Below are positions 17,511 to 28,138 of a stretch of 64,000 nucleotides of DNA, piece by piece (within the stretch, counting starts at the first letter, position 1; each line of letters begins with the position of its first letter). The stretch covers positions 1-64,000 of the forward strand of contig NZ_JALJYG010000013.1 of assembly GCF_024170505.1 (NCBI RefSeq), in the 5' to 3' direction. The translations under genes and the position numbers were made by a program. The DNA is from Methanocalculus alkaliphilus. Lineage in GTDB: Archaea > Halobacteriota > Methanomicrobia > Methanomicrobiales > Methanocorpusculaceae. The notes below the pieces were generated by a model. That model did no database searches. It saw only the letters and a program-made list of their open reading frames with translations, and was not told the DNA's origin.

Positions 17511-19080
17511 TATCCCTGATCTTCCCGTTGGCGGCCTCAAGGATCGAGAGGATCTCAAGATATCTCGAATCCCCGCTCTCGTTTAATGCTGCGATACGTT
17601 TTAAGTAGAGGGAGTACTCCAGATTCAGTGCACGCTGAAGCTCGATATCCCGTGCACGGAGGGATCGGATCGTCTCCGGCGTGGACTGGGGGAAGGTGGC
17701 GGCAAGAGCCTGCATATTGGCATCAAATATTCGATAAATCCCCCATATCGACTCAACCTGCCCCTTTGGGAAGGCATGACCGGTCCGGTGGGCATTGCGG
17801 CCGACTTTTGCAAGATCACGGGAGAGATCAGCAAGCCGTTCAAGTTCGTTTGAGATACGAACAAGGAGAACGGTCTTCTTCGCCTGCCTCTCGGTGAGTG
17901 CCTTCTTTGATATCGTGAAGGTGGCCTTCTCGATCTCCTCGTCAATATAGTCGTTGAGGAGCTCCAGTTTTCCGGCTTTATGGTATGCCCGCTGAGGACT
18001 TTTTGCCGAGAAGACGGCAATTGCAGCATCAAACGCCTGGTCAGTGATCTCATAGAGGTGTGTCACCTCCTCTTCGATGAGAGGGATGACCTGGTTGACA
18101 TCGTCAGGAAGCCGTGATGGGAGGGACGCGGTCCGGAAGAGAATCTCCTCCTCCTCACCGGGGAGAGCCCGGGTAACGAACCGTCCAAATGGATGCACTG
18201 CCAGGATGAAGATAGCCGAGGTGACGACATTGAAGATCAGGTGCGCATTTGCCACCTGCTGGGCCTCAGTACCCCCGATCCATGCGATTGTACTGACAAA
18301 CGGTGTCAGAAGGGGGAGGATCATCAGGACACCCCCGACATTGAAGAACGTATGGGCAAGGGCTGCCCGCCGTGCGAAGAGATCGAGCCCCCGTGATGCG
18401 AAGAGGCCGGTTGTCGTCGATCCGATGTTGGCGCCAAGCAGGAACGGGACCGCCTCGGGCATCGTGATCATCCCCTCCTGGGCGAGGATGACCACAAGCC
18501 CGCTCGTCACCGCACTCGACTGAAATGCCGTTGTCACAAGGAAGCCGACGAGGATCGCAAGAGGAAGGAACGCTATCCCTCCAAGGATGCTGAGGACAAG
18601 CGGATCCCCTTTGAATGGCTCGATACCCCGTGACACAAGATAGAGACCGAAGAAGACGAGCCCGAAGTAGAAGATCGGCTTTCCAAGGAATTTATATCTC
18701 CCACCAATGATCCCGATCAGAAAACCTGCGATGATAAAGACGGGCCCGAAGGAGGTGAGCTGGTAGGCGACCAGCTGGGAGACGATGGTCGTTCCGATGT
18801 TGGATCCGATGATGATGCCAAGGCTCTGGGTGAAGGAGATTGTCCCTGTGTTGACCAGGTTGATGGCGATCACCGTGGTTGCCGCACTCGACTGGACGAG
18901 TGCAGTGATCCCGGCACCGAGGAGCAGACCCTTATACCGGTTTGTGGTGAGTTCTCCGAGGATCGCCGCAAACCTTCCTCTTGCCACGGCAAGGATCTCT
19001 TTGCTGAAGTTCTCGATGCCGAAGAGGAAGAGGATAACCCCGGGGAAGACACTGAAGATGAGCTCCCAGCCTGCAACCAT
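17452..19080 (-). CDS. Na/Pi cotransporter family protein with PhoU-like domain
   Basis: The 542-residue protein starts with an Na/Pi-cotransporter domain of about nine membrane helices (residues 1-310) containing two inverted QSS repeats, VQSSAATTVIAINL and FQSSAVTSGLVVIL, the substrate-site hallmark. A C-terminal helical PhoU-like region follows (residues ~340-530). It probably imports phosphate with sodium. Converges with the flavin reductase gene. Confidence 0.92.
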   Translation of the reverse strand: MVAGWELIFSVFPGVILFLFGIENFSKEILAVARGRFAAILGELTTNRYKGLLLGAGITALVQSSAATTVIAINLVNTGTISFTQSLGIIIGSNIGTTIVSQLVAYQLTSFGPVFIIAGFLIGIIGGRYKFLGKPIFYFGLVFFGLYLVSRGIEPFKGDPLVLSILGGIAFLPLAILVGFLVTTAFQSSAVTSGLVVILAQEGMITMPEAVPFLLGANIGSTTTGLFASRGLDLFARRAALAHTFFNVGGVLMILPLLTPFVSTIAWIGGTEAQQVANAHLIFNVVTSAIFILAVHPFGRFVTRALPGEEEEILFRTASLPSRLPDDVNQVIPLIEEEVTHLYEITDQAFDAAIAVFSAKSPQRAYHKAGKLELLNDYIDEEIEKATFTISKKALTERQAKKTVLLVRISNELERLADLSRDLAKVGRNAHRTGHAFPKGQVESIWGIYRIFDANMQALAATFPQSTPETIRSLRARDIELQRALNLEYSLYLKRIAALNESGDSRYLEILSILEAANGKIRDIRKLTEEYSALHEMMPDAP

Positions 19081-19117
19081 ACAGATAAGGATAGCCTATT
19101 TGATTAAAAAAGGTATT

Positions 19118-19987
19118 CTATCCTCGAATCATCGTACCGACGCCCTGATCGGTGAAGAGTTCAAGGATGAGGTTATGGGGGGCATTCCCGTTGATAATAT
19201 GACACCGTTCAACCCCGTTTCTGGATGCATAGATACAGGCGCCGAGTTTTGGGATCATCCCGCCCTGGATCGTCCCGTCTGCAATCATCGACTCCACCTC
19301 CGCGAGGGTCAGCCGGTGATAGATGGTTGTCCGGGCTTTGTCCATCACGCCATCAACATCGGTGAGTGAGACAAGTTTCCCGGCATCTAGGGCGACAGCA
19401 AGCTCTCCAGCCATGGTGTCCGCATTGATATTGAGGTTATTGCCCTGTTCATCGATGGCAAGCGGCGAGACGACGGGAATGTACCCGGAGTCGAGGAGCG
19501 TCCGGAGGAGGCCGGGATTGACCCGCTGAATCTCCCCGACATACCCGAGATCGACCTCCTCTTCCCGGTCCTCGATCGTCACCTTCTGGGCATCCATCTT
19601 CCGTGCGATCACAAGGTTGCCATCATTGCCGGAGATCCCGATTCCCCGTGCACCGTTCTGTGCGATGAGCGAGACGATGGTGTTGCTGATCTTCCCGGCA
19701 AGGACCATCATCGCAATCTCAAGGGTATCAAGATCAGTCACCCGGAGCCCGGCAACGAACTTCGGCTCCTTCCCCATCGCCTTCATCTTCTCGGTGATCT
19801 CAGGTCCTCCGCCATGGACGAGGACGACCCTCATCCCGATATAATGGAGGAGGACGGCATCCTCGATGACGGTATTCATGATCTTCGGATCGACCATCGC
19901 ATGGCCGCCGAGCTTGATGATGATCGTCTTTCCGTGGAACTGCCTGATGTAGGGGAGTGCCTCCATCAGGACATCTTCGCGTTTCAT
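19118..19987 (-). CDS. argB: Acetylglutamate kinase
   Basis: It phosphorylates N-acetylglutamate, the second step of arginine synthesis. The 289-residue product has the kinase signatures [39 protein letters not shown] and [14 protein letters not shown]. Full length. Its start overlaps argJ by 4 bases; it is the last gene of the argC-CBS-argJ-argB operon. It lacks an obvious long N-terminal arginine-sensing helix. Confidence 0.96.
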   Translation of the reverse strand: MKREDVLMEALPYIRQFHGKTIIIKLGGHAMVDPKIMNTVIEDAVLLHYIGMRVVLVHGGGPEITEKMKAMGKEPKFVAGLRVTDLDTLEIAMMVLAGKISNTIVSLIAQNGARGIGISGNDGNLVIARKMDAQKVTIEDREEEVDLGYVGEIQRVNPGLLRTLLDSGYIPVVSPLAIDEQGNNLNINADTMAGELAVALDAGKLVSLTDVDGVMDKARTTIYHRLTLAEVESMIADGTIQGGMIPKLGACIYASRNGVERCHIINGNAPHNLILELFTDQGVGTMIRG

Positions 19988-21129
19988 GTCGTATACTTCC
20001 CGTTAATCTCTACGTATTTCTCAGTCAGATCACAGCCCCAGGCGGTCGCCTCAGAGGAGCCGGAGTCGAGATCGATGCTGAAGACGACGGTATCGCCCTG
20101 CATCGCCATCTTCGCAACCTGCAGATCTGCAACGATCTCCCCTTTCAGGACAAGCGGTGACTTCTCTTCACCCGTTCCAATCCAGAGGGAGAGATCCGGG
20201 ATCTCAAAGTCAACACCTGCATACCCGGCAGCAGCAACGACACGCCCCCAGTTGGGATCATTCCCATAGACCGCGGTCTTGACGAGGGGGCTCGTCACCA
20301 CGGTCTTTGCGATCTTCTCCGCATCCTCTTCACTCCGTGCACCGGAGACGGCGACCTCGATCAGCTTCGTCGCCCCTTCGCCATCCCGTGCAATCTGCTG
20401 TGCAAGAGTGATGCATGCACTGGTGACCGCCTCTTCAAGCTCCCTCTTCCCGACACGGCCCGCTTCGCCGGTTGCGGTGAGGAAGACACAGTCATTTGTC
20501 GAGACGTCCCCGTCGACGACGATGCGGTTGAAGCTCCTCCGCACAGCCCTCTTCAGGATATCCTGGAGATCAGGGGCATCCACCTCGGCATCGGTATAGA
20601 CGAAGCCGAGCATCGTTGCCATGTTCGGTGCGATCATCCCGCTCCCCTTGGTGATGCCACCCACCGAGAAGCCCTCCCCCATGACGAGGGCATGCTTCTC
20701 GACGAGATCGGTCGTCAGTATTGCTTGTGCGGCGGCGATCTCGGCCTCTTCTGAGGAGACAGGGGTGAGTGTTCCTGCCTGCTGCCTGATGCGATCCATA
20801 TCGAGGTACCTGCCGATGACACCGGTGCTTGCAACACCGACTGCCATTGGATCCACGCCGAGGCACTCCCCGCCGATCTCCGCCATCCGTATTGCATCTG
20901 CAAGGCCACGCCTTCCGGTATAGGCGTTGGCACACCCGGAGTTGGCGATGATCCCCTCAATCCGGCCTGCCTTCATCCTCTCCGCCATCAGATCGATGAC
21001 CGGGGCACGTGCCCTGTTCCGGGTGAAGACGGCGGCACCTGTTCCGGATGCCCTGATGAGGGCAAGCCCGTACTTCCCCTCTTTTATCCCTGCCGCAGTG
21101 ACCCCTTTAACACCACAGATACTCTTCAT
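19984..21129 (-). CDS. argJ: Glutamate N-acetyltransferase (ArgJ)
   Basis: ArgJ moves the acetyl group from acetylornithine to glutamate and, in bifunctional forms, uses acetyl-CoA as well. The 381-residue precursor has the self-cleavage site in [13 protein letters not shown], where the threonine becomes the N-terminal nucleophile of the beta chain. Other landmarks: [20 protein letters not shown] and [16 protein letters not shown]. It overlaps the CBS gene and argB by 4 bases each. Confidence 0.96.
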   Translation of the reverse strand: MKSICGVKGVTAAGIKEGKYGLALIRASGTGAAVFTRNRARAPVIDLMAERMKAGRIEGIIANSGCANAYTGRRGLADAIRMAEIGGECLGVDPMAVGVASTGVIGRYLDMDRIRQQAGTLTPVSSEEAEIAAAQAILTTDLVEKHALVMGEGFSVGGITKGSGMIAPNMATMLGFVYTDAEVDAPDLQDILKRAVRRSFNRIVVDGDVSTNDCVFLTATGEAGRVGKRELEEAVTSACITLAQQIARDGEGATKLIEVAVSGARSEEDAEKIAKTVVTSPLVKTAVYGNDPNWGRVVAAAGYAGVDFEIPDLSLWIGTGEEKSPLVLKGEIVADLQVAKMAMQGDTVVFSIDLDSGSSEATAWGCDLTEKYVEINGKYTT

Positions 21130-21611
21130 TCTGCCATCTCCTCCCTCTCCCGTCCGATCCCCTCGACGATATCCGCCCGGGTGACGATCCCGGTGAGCTT
21201 TCCGTCCCGCAGGACCGGGAGGCGGGCGACCCCCTGCCTCAGCATGATCCGTGCCGCCTCCTCGACCGAATCATCTGCATCGATAGTGATGATCGGATAG
21301 CTCATCACCGAACTGACCGGGCGCGATCCGATATCCGAGAGTGCTTTCTTGGCCTTCTCCCAGTTGAAGAACTCGCGGATGGGGATCTCGATCACTTCAA
21401 GGGGCGAGGGGAGCCAGAGGTCCTCACTGGGCCCTTTCGTCTCAAGGAGTGCCAGGATATCCGATTCGGTTATCATCCCGATGAGGTTCTCCCCATCAAG
21501 GACGGGGAGGCCCCCGATCTTCTTCTCACGGATGATGCGTGCGGCATCCCGGATGGTAGCCTTCGACTGGATCGTCACCGGATCCTGTGTCATGACATCT
21601 TCTACATTCAT
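21126..21611 (-). CDS. CBS-domain protein in the arginine operon
   Basis: The 161-residue product is little more than a pair of CBS domains (MTQDPVTIQSKATIRDAARI; SVMSYPIITIDADDSVEEAA), a module that senses adenosine nucleotides. It lies between argC (9-base gap) and argJ (4-base overlap), so it is co-translated with arginine enzymes. A role in coupling arginine synthesis to energy status is an inference from position. Confidence 0.9.
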   Translation of the reverse strand: MNVEDVMTQDPVTIQSKATIRDAARIIREKKIGGLPVLDGENLIGMITESDILALLETKGPSEDLWLPSPLEVIEIPIREFFNWEKAKKALSDIGSRPVSSVMSYPIITIDADDSVEEAARIMLRQGVARLPVLRDGKLTGIVTRADIVEGIGREREEMAE

Positions 21612-21620
21612 CGGTATTCC

Positions 21621-22613
21621 TCATGGTGCGGCTGCGGGGAAGAGGAGCCCGTCGGTCTCGTTGAATCCGCAGATGATATTCATATTCTGGACAGCCTGGC
21701 CTGCAGCCCCTTTCATCAGGTTATCGATGACAGAGACGGCGACGATCCTCCGTCCCCCGTCTTCGATCTCAAAGGCGATGTCACAGAAGTTCGTCCCCCG
21801 AACACTGGCAAGTTTTGGCGTCTGAAGCCTGATAAATGGTTCATCCCGGTACATCTTCCGGTACCGCATTCGTATCTCGCCCTCTGTCACCGGACGTTCC
21901 GTCAGGATATGGGCGGTGGTGAGGATCCCCCGTGTCACCGGGACGAGGTGCGGGGTGAAGTGAACGGATGCCCGGGACCCGAGACGGGAGATCTCAAGCT
22001 CCATCTCCGGAAGGTGGCGGTGCGCCGTCCATTTGTAGGGATTGATGTTATCTGCGACATTTGGATAATGTGTCGTCTCGGAGACGGTATCCCCTGCTCC
22101 GGATACGCCGGTCTTTGAGTCATAGATGATGGTCTCTGCGAGATCGGCGACGGGTGCCGCTGCTAATGTGGCTCCGGTCGGGAAACAGCCGGGATTTGCG
22201 ATGAAGGAGGCTTTCTTAATAGCATCACGGTGAAGTTCGGGGAGTCCGTACGGAGCCTCAAAAAACGCGGTATGCGTGACCCCATAGATCTCTTCATATA
22301 TTCCCCGCGGGAGCCGGTAGTCCGCCGAGAGATCGATTGTTTTGATCCCACGTTCATGCAGTGATCCGGCATACTGCATCGCCACGGTATGGGGGACTGC
22401 CATAAAAACAACGTCAGCATCGATATCAGTGACATCAGGGTTCGTATAGGGGATATCGACGAAACCCTTCAGATGTGGCTGATCAAGACTGACCGGGGTG
22501 CCATCCAGTTTTCGGGATGTGGCACAGACAAGGTCGGTATGTGGATGGAGGGTGATGAGCCGCATCAGGTCTCCACCGGCATACCCGCTCGCTCCGATGA
22601 TCGCAATATCCAT
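21621..22613 (-). CDS. argC: N-acetyl-gamma-glutamyl-phosphate reductase
   Basis: It reduces acetylglutamyl phosphate with NADPH, the third arginine step. The 330-residue product starts [20 protein letters not shown] (the NADP-binding loop) and has the catalytic-cysteine region [19 protein letters not shown] 22613 was chosen because the nucleotide-binding motif begins at once; a longer in-frame extension has no support. First gene of the arg operon. Confidence 0.95.
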   Translation of the reverse strand: MDIAIIGASGYAGGDLMRLITLHPHTDLVCATSRKLDGTPVSLDQPHLKGFVDIPYTNPDVTDIDADVVFMAVPHTVAMQYAGSLHERGIKTIDLSADYRLPRGIYEEIYGVTHTAFFEAPYGLPELHRDAIKKASFIANPGCFPTGATLAAAPVADLAETIIYDSKTGVSGAGDTVSETTHYPNVADNINPYKWTAHRHLPEMELEISRLGSRASVHFTPHLVPVTRGILTTAHILTERPVTEGEIRMRYRKMYRDEPFIRLQTPKLASVRGTNFCDIAFEIEDGGRRIVAVSVIDNLMKGAAGQAVQNMNIICGFNETDGLLFPAAAP

Positions 22614-22665
22614 ACATGCTATCTCATCAGGCCGGGATAAAGTGTTTACCCCGGATGGCTCGCTT

Positions 22666-23586
22666 TCACTCAACTCCGCCGGGGATCGGATAGCCGGTTC
22701 GCCTGAGGAGGCCGGTTGCAAGCCCTTCGATCAGATCGCGCGACTCAAGCATCTCGAGAAGGTCTGTGGGAAGTGCTGATCTGCCGAGGCGGGCTCCGGC
22801 ATATGCACCGCAGATATAGGAGATTGTATCTGTATTGCCCCCGACCTGCGATGCGATCATCAGGAGTTTCTCAGGATCCGGTATCCGTGCTGAGAGGAAG
22901 AAGGCGAGAGGGACGGTCTGATAGACCGAACTGTCATTTCCAAGGCGATCCAGTGCCCCCTGGATGGTGATCCCCTCCTCGGCAAGCCGGAGTGCCTCCT
23001 GTATCCGTACCCCAAGGACCTCATCCTCCCGCAAGGCGGTCTCTGCGGCTTTCGCAAGCGGATCTTTATCTCCGGCGATGGTGAAACGGATCATTGCTCC
23101 GACCGTGACAGCACCTGCCAAGGCACCGGGATGGATATGGGTGACACTGCATGCCTGAACGAGCCTCTCTGAGCACTCGATGATATCGGTGTATGCAAGG
23201 GCAAACGGGATCGCAAGAGGAACGCATCCGGAGGTGGCTGAATGGACTGCGGCTTCCTTCCATCCCCTGTCCCTGAGGTGTTCACAGACGGCATGCAGTG
23301 CACTGTCAGGAAATCTGAGGAGTCCGTCTTCATAACAGCTCTTCAACCGGGCTGCATAGGCCCCTTCGGAAAATTCCCTGTCTCCAAGGAGCTTTCCCGC
23401 AATGAGCATCAGCTGGGTGTCGTCGGTGAACTGTCCGGGTTTCAGGGCATTGTTCGGGTGGCCTTTATATGCCTTCCGGAATCCGCGAAGTGGGGCATGG
23501 AGCCGGGAAGGTGCGGTCTCGTTTGGCATCCCGAGTGCGTCTCCGAGGGCAGCCCCAAGGAGGCACCCCCTGTACTGTTCGAGCAT
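22666..23586 (-). CDS. ADP-ribosylglycohydrolase family protein
   Basis: The 306-residue product has the family's metal-binding pattern: [17 protein letters not shown] near the start, [15 protein letters not shown], and the late [19 protein letters not shown]. Members remove ADP-ribose from proteins (DraG on nitrogenase reductase) or cleave related compounds. No draT or nitrogenase gene is nearby, but a glutamine synthetase-type gene diverges from it, so a nitrogen-related target is possible. ATG 23586 fits the family start. Confidence 0.9.
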   Translation of the reverse strand: MLEQYRGCLLGAALGDALGMPNETAPSRLHAPLRGFRKAYKGHPNNALKPGQFTDDTQLMLIAGKLLGDREFSEGAYAARLKSCYEDGLLRFPDSALHAVCEHLRDRGWKEAAVHSATSGCVPLAIPFALAYTDIIECSERLVQACSVTHIHPGALAGAVTVGAMIRFTIAGDKDPLAKAAETALREDEVLGVRIQEALRLAEEGITIQGALDRLGNDSSVYQTVPLAFFLSARIPDPEKLLMIASQVGGNTDTISYICGAYAGARLGRSALPTDLLEMLESRDLIEGLATGLLRRTGYPIPGGVE

Positions 23587-23643
23587 TGATGGTGGGTTGA
23601 TTTGGAAGGTGATAATCCTTGCTGGTCGGCGGTGGTTATGGAA

Positions 23644-23710
23644 GGAAACTACCTTCTTATATTCTCTTAAAAAAATGATGCGAATTGCCTTACGAACCAT
23701 TATAATGGTT
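23644..23710 (+). promoter_or_regulatory. Promoter/operator before the glutamine synthetase-type gene
   Basis: The 16-base perfect palindrome AACCATTATAATGGTT (23695-23710) lies 21 bases before the ATG. About 35 bases further upstream is a TATA-like TTATATTC (23657-23664). GGAA-N6-TTCT at 23644-23657 resembles, with one mismatch, the GGAA-N6-TTCC operator bound by the nitrogen repressor NrpR in methanococci. The palindrome is seen; its binding protein is unknown and the NrpR link is speculative. Confidence 0.5.
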
Positions 23711-23731
23711 TTTCTCACACCGTACTCATAA

Positions 23732-25237
23732 ATGGTGCAAGCAGACACTTTTCAGAACCCTCATACTCTGGCCAGACTCCTTGGAAAACCGGCCGATCAG
23801 TTCAGTCGTGAGGATCTCATCCGTGCAGTTATCGAACTTGGGATCGAGATGATCAACTTCCGGTACGTCGGCGAGGACGGCAAATTAAAGACCCTGAACT
23901 TCGTCATCACCGGGAAGGAGCATCTTGAGATGATCCTGACAGATGGCGAGCGGATCGACGGATCACAGCTCTTCTCAAGCATCGAGGCGGGATCGAGCGA
24001 TCTCTATGTCGTACCACGATACCGGACAGCATTCATCAATCCCTTCACAGAGATCCTCACACTTGAGATCCTCTGTTCCTTCTATACAAATGAAGGAAAA
24101 CCCCTCCCGAGTGACCCCTCGAACATCCTGAGAAAGGCTCACCAGGCATTTCTGAAGGAGACGGGTGCCCGGTTCCATGCCCTTGCCGAACTTGAGTACT
24201 ATGTCATCTCGCCCCATGATCCCACCTATCCGGTCCTTGACCAGAAGGGATACCATGAGTCCCGGCCCTTTACCCAGTCTGAGGATCTCCGGGTCGAGGC
24301 ACTCAGGCTGATCGCCCAGGCAGGCGGGAAGGTGAAGTACGGCCATGCCGAGGTCGGATGTTTCACCCTTGACGGAACACTCTATGAACAACATGAGATA
24401 GAGTTCCTCCCCGTCCCGATCGAGGAGGCAGTCGACCAGCTGGCGATTGCAAAATGGATCGTCCGGATGCTTGGGGATATCTATGGTGTCCAGATCAGCT
24501 TTGCACCAAAGATCACCGTCGGCAAGGCGGGATCCGGCCTTCACTTCCATATGATGGCGGTGCGGGACGGTGAGAACCTGATGGTCAGCGAACGGCAGCT
24601 CTCGGGCTTTGCACGGAAGATGATCGCAGGTCTCCTCGACTGTGCAGGAGCATTAACCGCATTTGGCAATACCATCCCGACATCGTACCTCAGGCTCGTC
24701 CCCCACCAGGAGGCCCCGACCAATGTCTGCTGGGGCGACCGGAATCGCTCCGTCGTCGTCCGGGTTCCTCTTGGCTGGACCGGCGCAGAGAATATGATTG
24801 CTGATGCCAACCCGGCAGCACCGCCCGAGGTTTCAAAGCGTATTGCAAAGCAGACGATTGAGCTTCGGACACCGGATGGATCCGCGGATGTCTATCTGAC
24901 AGCCGCCGGCATCGTCGCCGCCTGCCTGCATGGTATCAGGATGCCGGATGCCCTTGATAAGGCAAGAGAGCTCTATGTCGATGGAAATATCTTCGATGAG
25001 AAGAACCGGGAGAAGCTTGCATCCCTTTCACATCTGCCAAACTCCTGTGTCGAATCGGCAGAGGTTCTTCTTGAGAAGCGTGCCGTCTTTGAAAGCGACG
25101 ATATCTTCCCGGCAAGCGTCATCGATTCGACAACCAGACGGCTCTTCGGATACCAGGATCGCGGCTTAAGCGAGCGGATCTATGGGAAGGAGAAGGAGTT
25201 CCGGGCGATTGTGGAAGAGTATATTCATGTTCAGTGA
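23732..25237 (+). CDS. Glutamine synthetase family enzyme
   Basis: The 501-residue product has both glutamine synthetase domains: an N-terminal beta-grasp and a catalytic barrel with HALAELEYYVIS, YEQHEIEFLPVP, GSGLHFHMM and DRNRSVVVRVP. The usual NPTVNSYKRL stretch reads NTIPTSYLRLVPHQEAPTN, so it belongs to a divergent subgroup that may be a true GlnA or a gamma-glutamyl ligase for another amine. It has no neighbours in the same operon. Preceded by a palindrome. Confidence 0.85.
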   Translation: MVQADTFQNPHTLARLLGKPADQFSREDLIRAVIELGIEMINFRYVGEDGKLKTLNFVITGKEHLEMILTDGERIDGSQLFSSIEAGSSDLYVVPRYRTAFINPFTEILTLEILCSFYTNEGKPLPSDPSNILRKAHQAFLKETGARFHALAELEYYVISPHDPTYPVLDQKGYHESRPFTQSEDLRVEALRLIAQAGGKVKYGHAEVGCFTLDGTLYEQHEIEFLPVPIEEAVDQLAIAKWIVRMLGDIYGVQISFAPKITVGKAGSGLHFHMMAVRDGENLMVSERQLSGFARKMIAGLLDCAGALTAFGNTIPTSYLRLVPHQEAPTNVCWGDRNRSVVVRVPLGWTGAENMIADANPAAPPEVSKRIAKQTIELRTPDGSADVYLTAAGIVAACLHGIRMPDALDKARELYVDGNIFDEKNREKLASLSHLPNSCVESAEVLLEKRAVFESDDIFPASVIDSTTRRLFGYQDRGLSERIYGKEKEFRAIVEEYIHVQ

Positions 25238-25452
25238 ACTACGTCCACCCTTTTTTTTATCGTATTGTTTGCTTTCTTTAATAATCGTGAAGAACAGGGC
25301 GTAAGATGCCTTTCCAACCGCTTTCTCCCTGATGGCATTGGCAGAATCAGGGCGGGTTTGTAACACGATGAAGATTTAAGGTGTTACTGTAATACGTATG
25401 ATAGGCAGGCTGGCTTCATGATGGTGCTCTATTCTCAAGAGGGTATGATTCG

Positions 25453-26406
25453 ATGACCGCAATCGAGACCTCCGGCCTGACGAAGCGCTTCGGCTCCCTC
25501 ACTGCCGTCGATGATCTGACAACACGCATCGATGGCGAGATCTTTGGTCTCCTCGGGCCAAACGGGTCAGGTAAGACGACGACGGTGAAGATGCTGACGA
25601 CCCTCATCTCTCCGACATCGGGGGATGCCCGTATCTGCGGCTATTCCATACAGGAGCATCCAAAGGAGGTCAGGGAGCATATCAGCTATGTCCCGCAGGA
25701 TATGGCCGTCGATCCGAAGCTGACCGGGAGGGAGAATGTCGTCTTCTTTGGGAAACTCTATGGAATCCCCCGTCCCCGGGAGGCTGCGGATGAGGCACTC
25801 GCCCGGATGGATCTCTCGGACCGTGCCGATGATCTGGTCCGGACGTACTCGGGAGGGATGCGCAGAAGGCTTGAGCTTGCACAGGCACTCGTCCATGACC
25901 CCTCTGTCCTCTTCCTGGATGAGCCGACGATCGGCCTTGATGTCGCTGGAAGGCGGCGGATCTGGGAGCATATCATCAGCCTGAAGGAGCGGGGGATGAC
26001 CGTCTTTGTGACAACCCACTATATGGATGAAGCCGATCATGCCTGTGATCGTGTCGGGATCATCGACAAAGGGAAGGTGATCGTCACCGATACCCCCGGG
26101 ATGCTGAAGGCATCGGTCTGCCGGGATATCGTTCTGATCCGATCAGATGACCGGTTCAAAGGGACCTTTCCGGAGGGCGTCACCTTCCTTGGACGAACCG
26201 GGGATGAGCTCCGGTTTGAGGTCGAGGATGGCGACGAGGCGGGGCTTGTCCTCTCCCGCCTTTTTGCAGAGAATGGGATGAAGGTTCGTTCCATCTCGGT
26301 ACGGAAGCCCACCCTTGATGATGTCTTCCTCTCCCTCGTCGGTGAGCAGGATGAACAGACCGCCTTTGATTTCACGCGGTTCAGGACGATGCTGCGGAGG
26401 CGCTGA
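25453..26406 (+). CDS. ABC transporter ATP-binding protein (DrrA-like)
   Basis: The 317-residue ATPase has Walker A GPNGSGKTTTVKM, the signature SGGMRRRLELAQAL, and Walker B VLFLDEPTIGLD, then a C-terminal extension typical of drug/lipid exporters of the DrrA family. It overlaps the permease start by one base (TGATG), so the two form one exporter. The substrate cannot be deduced. Confidence 0.93.
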   Translation: MTAIETSGLTKRFGSLTAVDDLTTRIDGEIFGLLGPNGSGKTTTVKMLTTLISPTSGDARICGYSIQEHPKEVREHISYVPQDMAVDPKLTGRENVVFFGKLYGIPRPREAADEALARMDLSDRADDLVRTYSGGMRRRLELAQALVHDPSVLFLDEPTIGLDVAGRRRIWEHIISLKERGMTVFVTTHYMDEADHACDRVGIIDKGKVIVTDTPGMLKASVCRDIVLIRSDDRFKGTFPEGVTFLGRTGDELRFEVEDGDEAGLVLSRLFAENGMKVRSISVRKPTLDDVFLSLVGEQDEQTAFDFTRFRTMLRRR

Positions 26407-27131
26407 TGATCCGGACACTCTGGTATGTGGAACGGGATCTGAGGCGCTGGCTCAGGGGCCGGATCAATCTCCTCTCCGCCCTGATCATGCCGGCCGCCTG
26501 GCTCATCTTCGTCGGCATGGCACTCCCGATCCGGTTTACTGATAATTATCTCGACTTCATCACGCCAGGTATCCTTGTCCTGACGATGCTGGGTGCGGCG
26601 TTGCAGGGTGGCTCTCTCCTGATGTTCGATAAGATCCTCGGCTTCCTTCAGAAGTTCCTTGCGATGCCATCGCCGCGTGAGAGTATCCTCTATGGCAAGA
26701 TCCTCTTCATCACCCTGCGGGGGATGATCCAGACGACGGTCATCCTGGTCTTTGCGATCATCCTCGGGGCGCAGTTCCTCGACCCGATCCTCCTTGCGCA
26801 GATCTATCTGATCCTCTTCATCTTCGGGGTCCTCCTCTCCTCGATCACGACGACGGTTGCCCTCACCCTTGAGGACCATGACACCTATGCGGCATTCAAT
26901 GCGATGATCGCGATGCCGCTCTTCTTTACAAGCAGTGCGCTGATGCCCTATGACCAAATGCCGTCCTGGCTCGCCGTCCTCGCACGGCTCAACCCGGTCT
27001 CCTATGCAATCGACGCGATCCGTGATCTCCAGGCGGGGATTCTCCCGGTTATGACGCTCGCCGGGCTTCTGATCGGTGCATTCGTCGTCCTCATGATCAG
27101 TGTCATCATCTTCAGGAGAGCAACGGTATAG
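26406..27131 (+). CDS. ABC-2 type permease (DrrB-like)
   Basis: The 241-residue protein has six predicted membrane helices and the ABC-2 family pattern (MFDKILGFLQKFLAMPSPRE; PLFFTSSALMPYDQMPSWL; RLNPVSYAIDAIRDL). It is the membrane half of the exporter encoded with the preceding ATPase. Confidence 0.92.
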   Translation: MIRTLWYVERDLRRWLRGRINLLSALIMPAAWLIFVGMALPIRFTDNYLDFITPGILVLTMLGAALQGGSLLMFDKILGFLQKFLAMPSPRESILYGKILFITLRGMIQTTVILVFAIILGAQFLDPILLAQIYLILFIFGVLLSSITTTVALTLEDHDTYAAFNAMIAMPLFFTSSALMPYDQMPSWLAVLARLNPVSYAIDAIRDLQAGILPVMTLAGLLIGAFVVLMISVIIFRRATV

Positions 27132-27211
27132 GCTTTGATCCCCCAAGCTGATGATCCCCCGATTTTTCGAAGGATAGAACAATACCCGATCAACAACAAC
27201 CATCCTCCCGG

Positions 27212-28138
27212 ATGACCCTCTCTGCTGCCGGCATTCTGATGGTCGCCGACCGGATCACCATCCTCCTGATCCTGATCGCGGTCGGGTACCTGGCGTTCCG
27301 CCTCGGGATCCTCGATCGCCAGGCGACCCATAAACTCTCGCTCCTCCTCCTGCACGTGACGATCCCGGCATTGATCATCGTCTCGATGCAGATCCCGGCC
27401 TCCCCCGAGCTCCTCTCAGGTGCAGTCGTCTTCTGCCTCGCGATCGGGGTCTTCTATCTCCTTGCGGCCACGGTCGCCTATTGTGGAACTGTCCTCCTCA
27501 GGATGGAGGATCGGGAGCGGGGGGTCTTCTCCTTTGCCATCCTCTTTGGAAATGTCGGGTTCATGGGGTTTCCGATTGCAGAGGCGCTCTTTGGTGCTGC
27601 CTCCCTCTTCTATGTGGCACTCGGAAACCTGGTCTTCAATCTCCTCGTCTTCTCAGCAGGTATCGTGATGATGACCGGCAGGTACGACTTCAACCCCCGG
27701 CTGCTCATCAACCCCGGGATTGCGGCTTCCTATATCGGCCTGACCCTCTTCCTCCTCGGTCTCCGGATACCGTCGCCCCTCTTCGATGCGATGGAGATCA
27801 CCGGCAACCTGACGACCCCGCTTGCGATGATCATCGTCGGGTCACTCCTCGCCACATTCCCTGCAAAAGAGATGATCGGGGATCTGAAGGCATATCTCGC
27901 AACCGTCCTCCGGCTCATCGTCCTGCCGATTGCGACCTATCTCCTCCTTGCTCCGCTGATCGCTGATCCCCTCGTCCTCGGGGTGCTTGTCATCCTTGCC
28001 GCGATGCCGGTCGCCTCGACCACAGCCATCTTTGCCGAGATCTACGGGGGTGACGAGCGGTTCGCGTCCCGCCTCGTCTTCGTATCGATGATCTTTTCGA
28101 TCATCTCGATCCCCCTGATCGGTGCCTTCCTCATCTGA
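27212..28138 (+). CDS. AEC family transporter
   Basis: The 308-residue protein has about ten membrane helices with the auxin-efflux-carrier pattern: AVGYLAFRLGILDRQATHKLS at the start, then FAILFGNVGFMGFPIAEALFG, and a final MPVASTTAIFAEIYGG helix pair. Such carriers move organic anions, often malate-like. An internal ATG at 27239 is an alternative start. Converges with the coenzyme M operon, overlapping by 8 bases. Confidence 0.9.
   Translation: MTLSAAGILMVADRITILLILIAVGYLAFRLGILDRQATHKLSLLLLHVTIPALIIVSMQIPASPELLSGAVVFCLAIGVFYLLAATVAYCGTVLLRMEDRERGVFSFAILFGNVGFMGFPIAEALFGAASLFYVALGNLVFNLLVFSAGIVMMTGRYDFNPRLLINPGIAASYIGLTLFLLGLRIPSPLFDAMEITGNLTTPLAMIIVGSLLATFPAKEMIGDLKAYLATVLRLIVLPIATYLLLAPLIADPLVLGVLVILAAMPVASTTAIFAEIYGGDERFASRLVFVSMIFSIISIPLIGAFLI

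Noticed and set aside
23644-23657. A firm NrpR operator call
   Set aside because: One of eight specified bases differs and the motif is short; kept only as a tentative note in the promoter entry.
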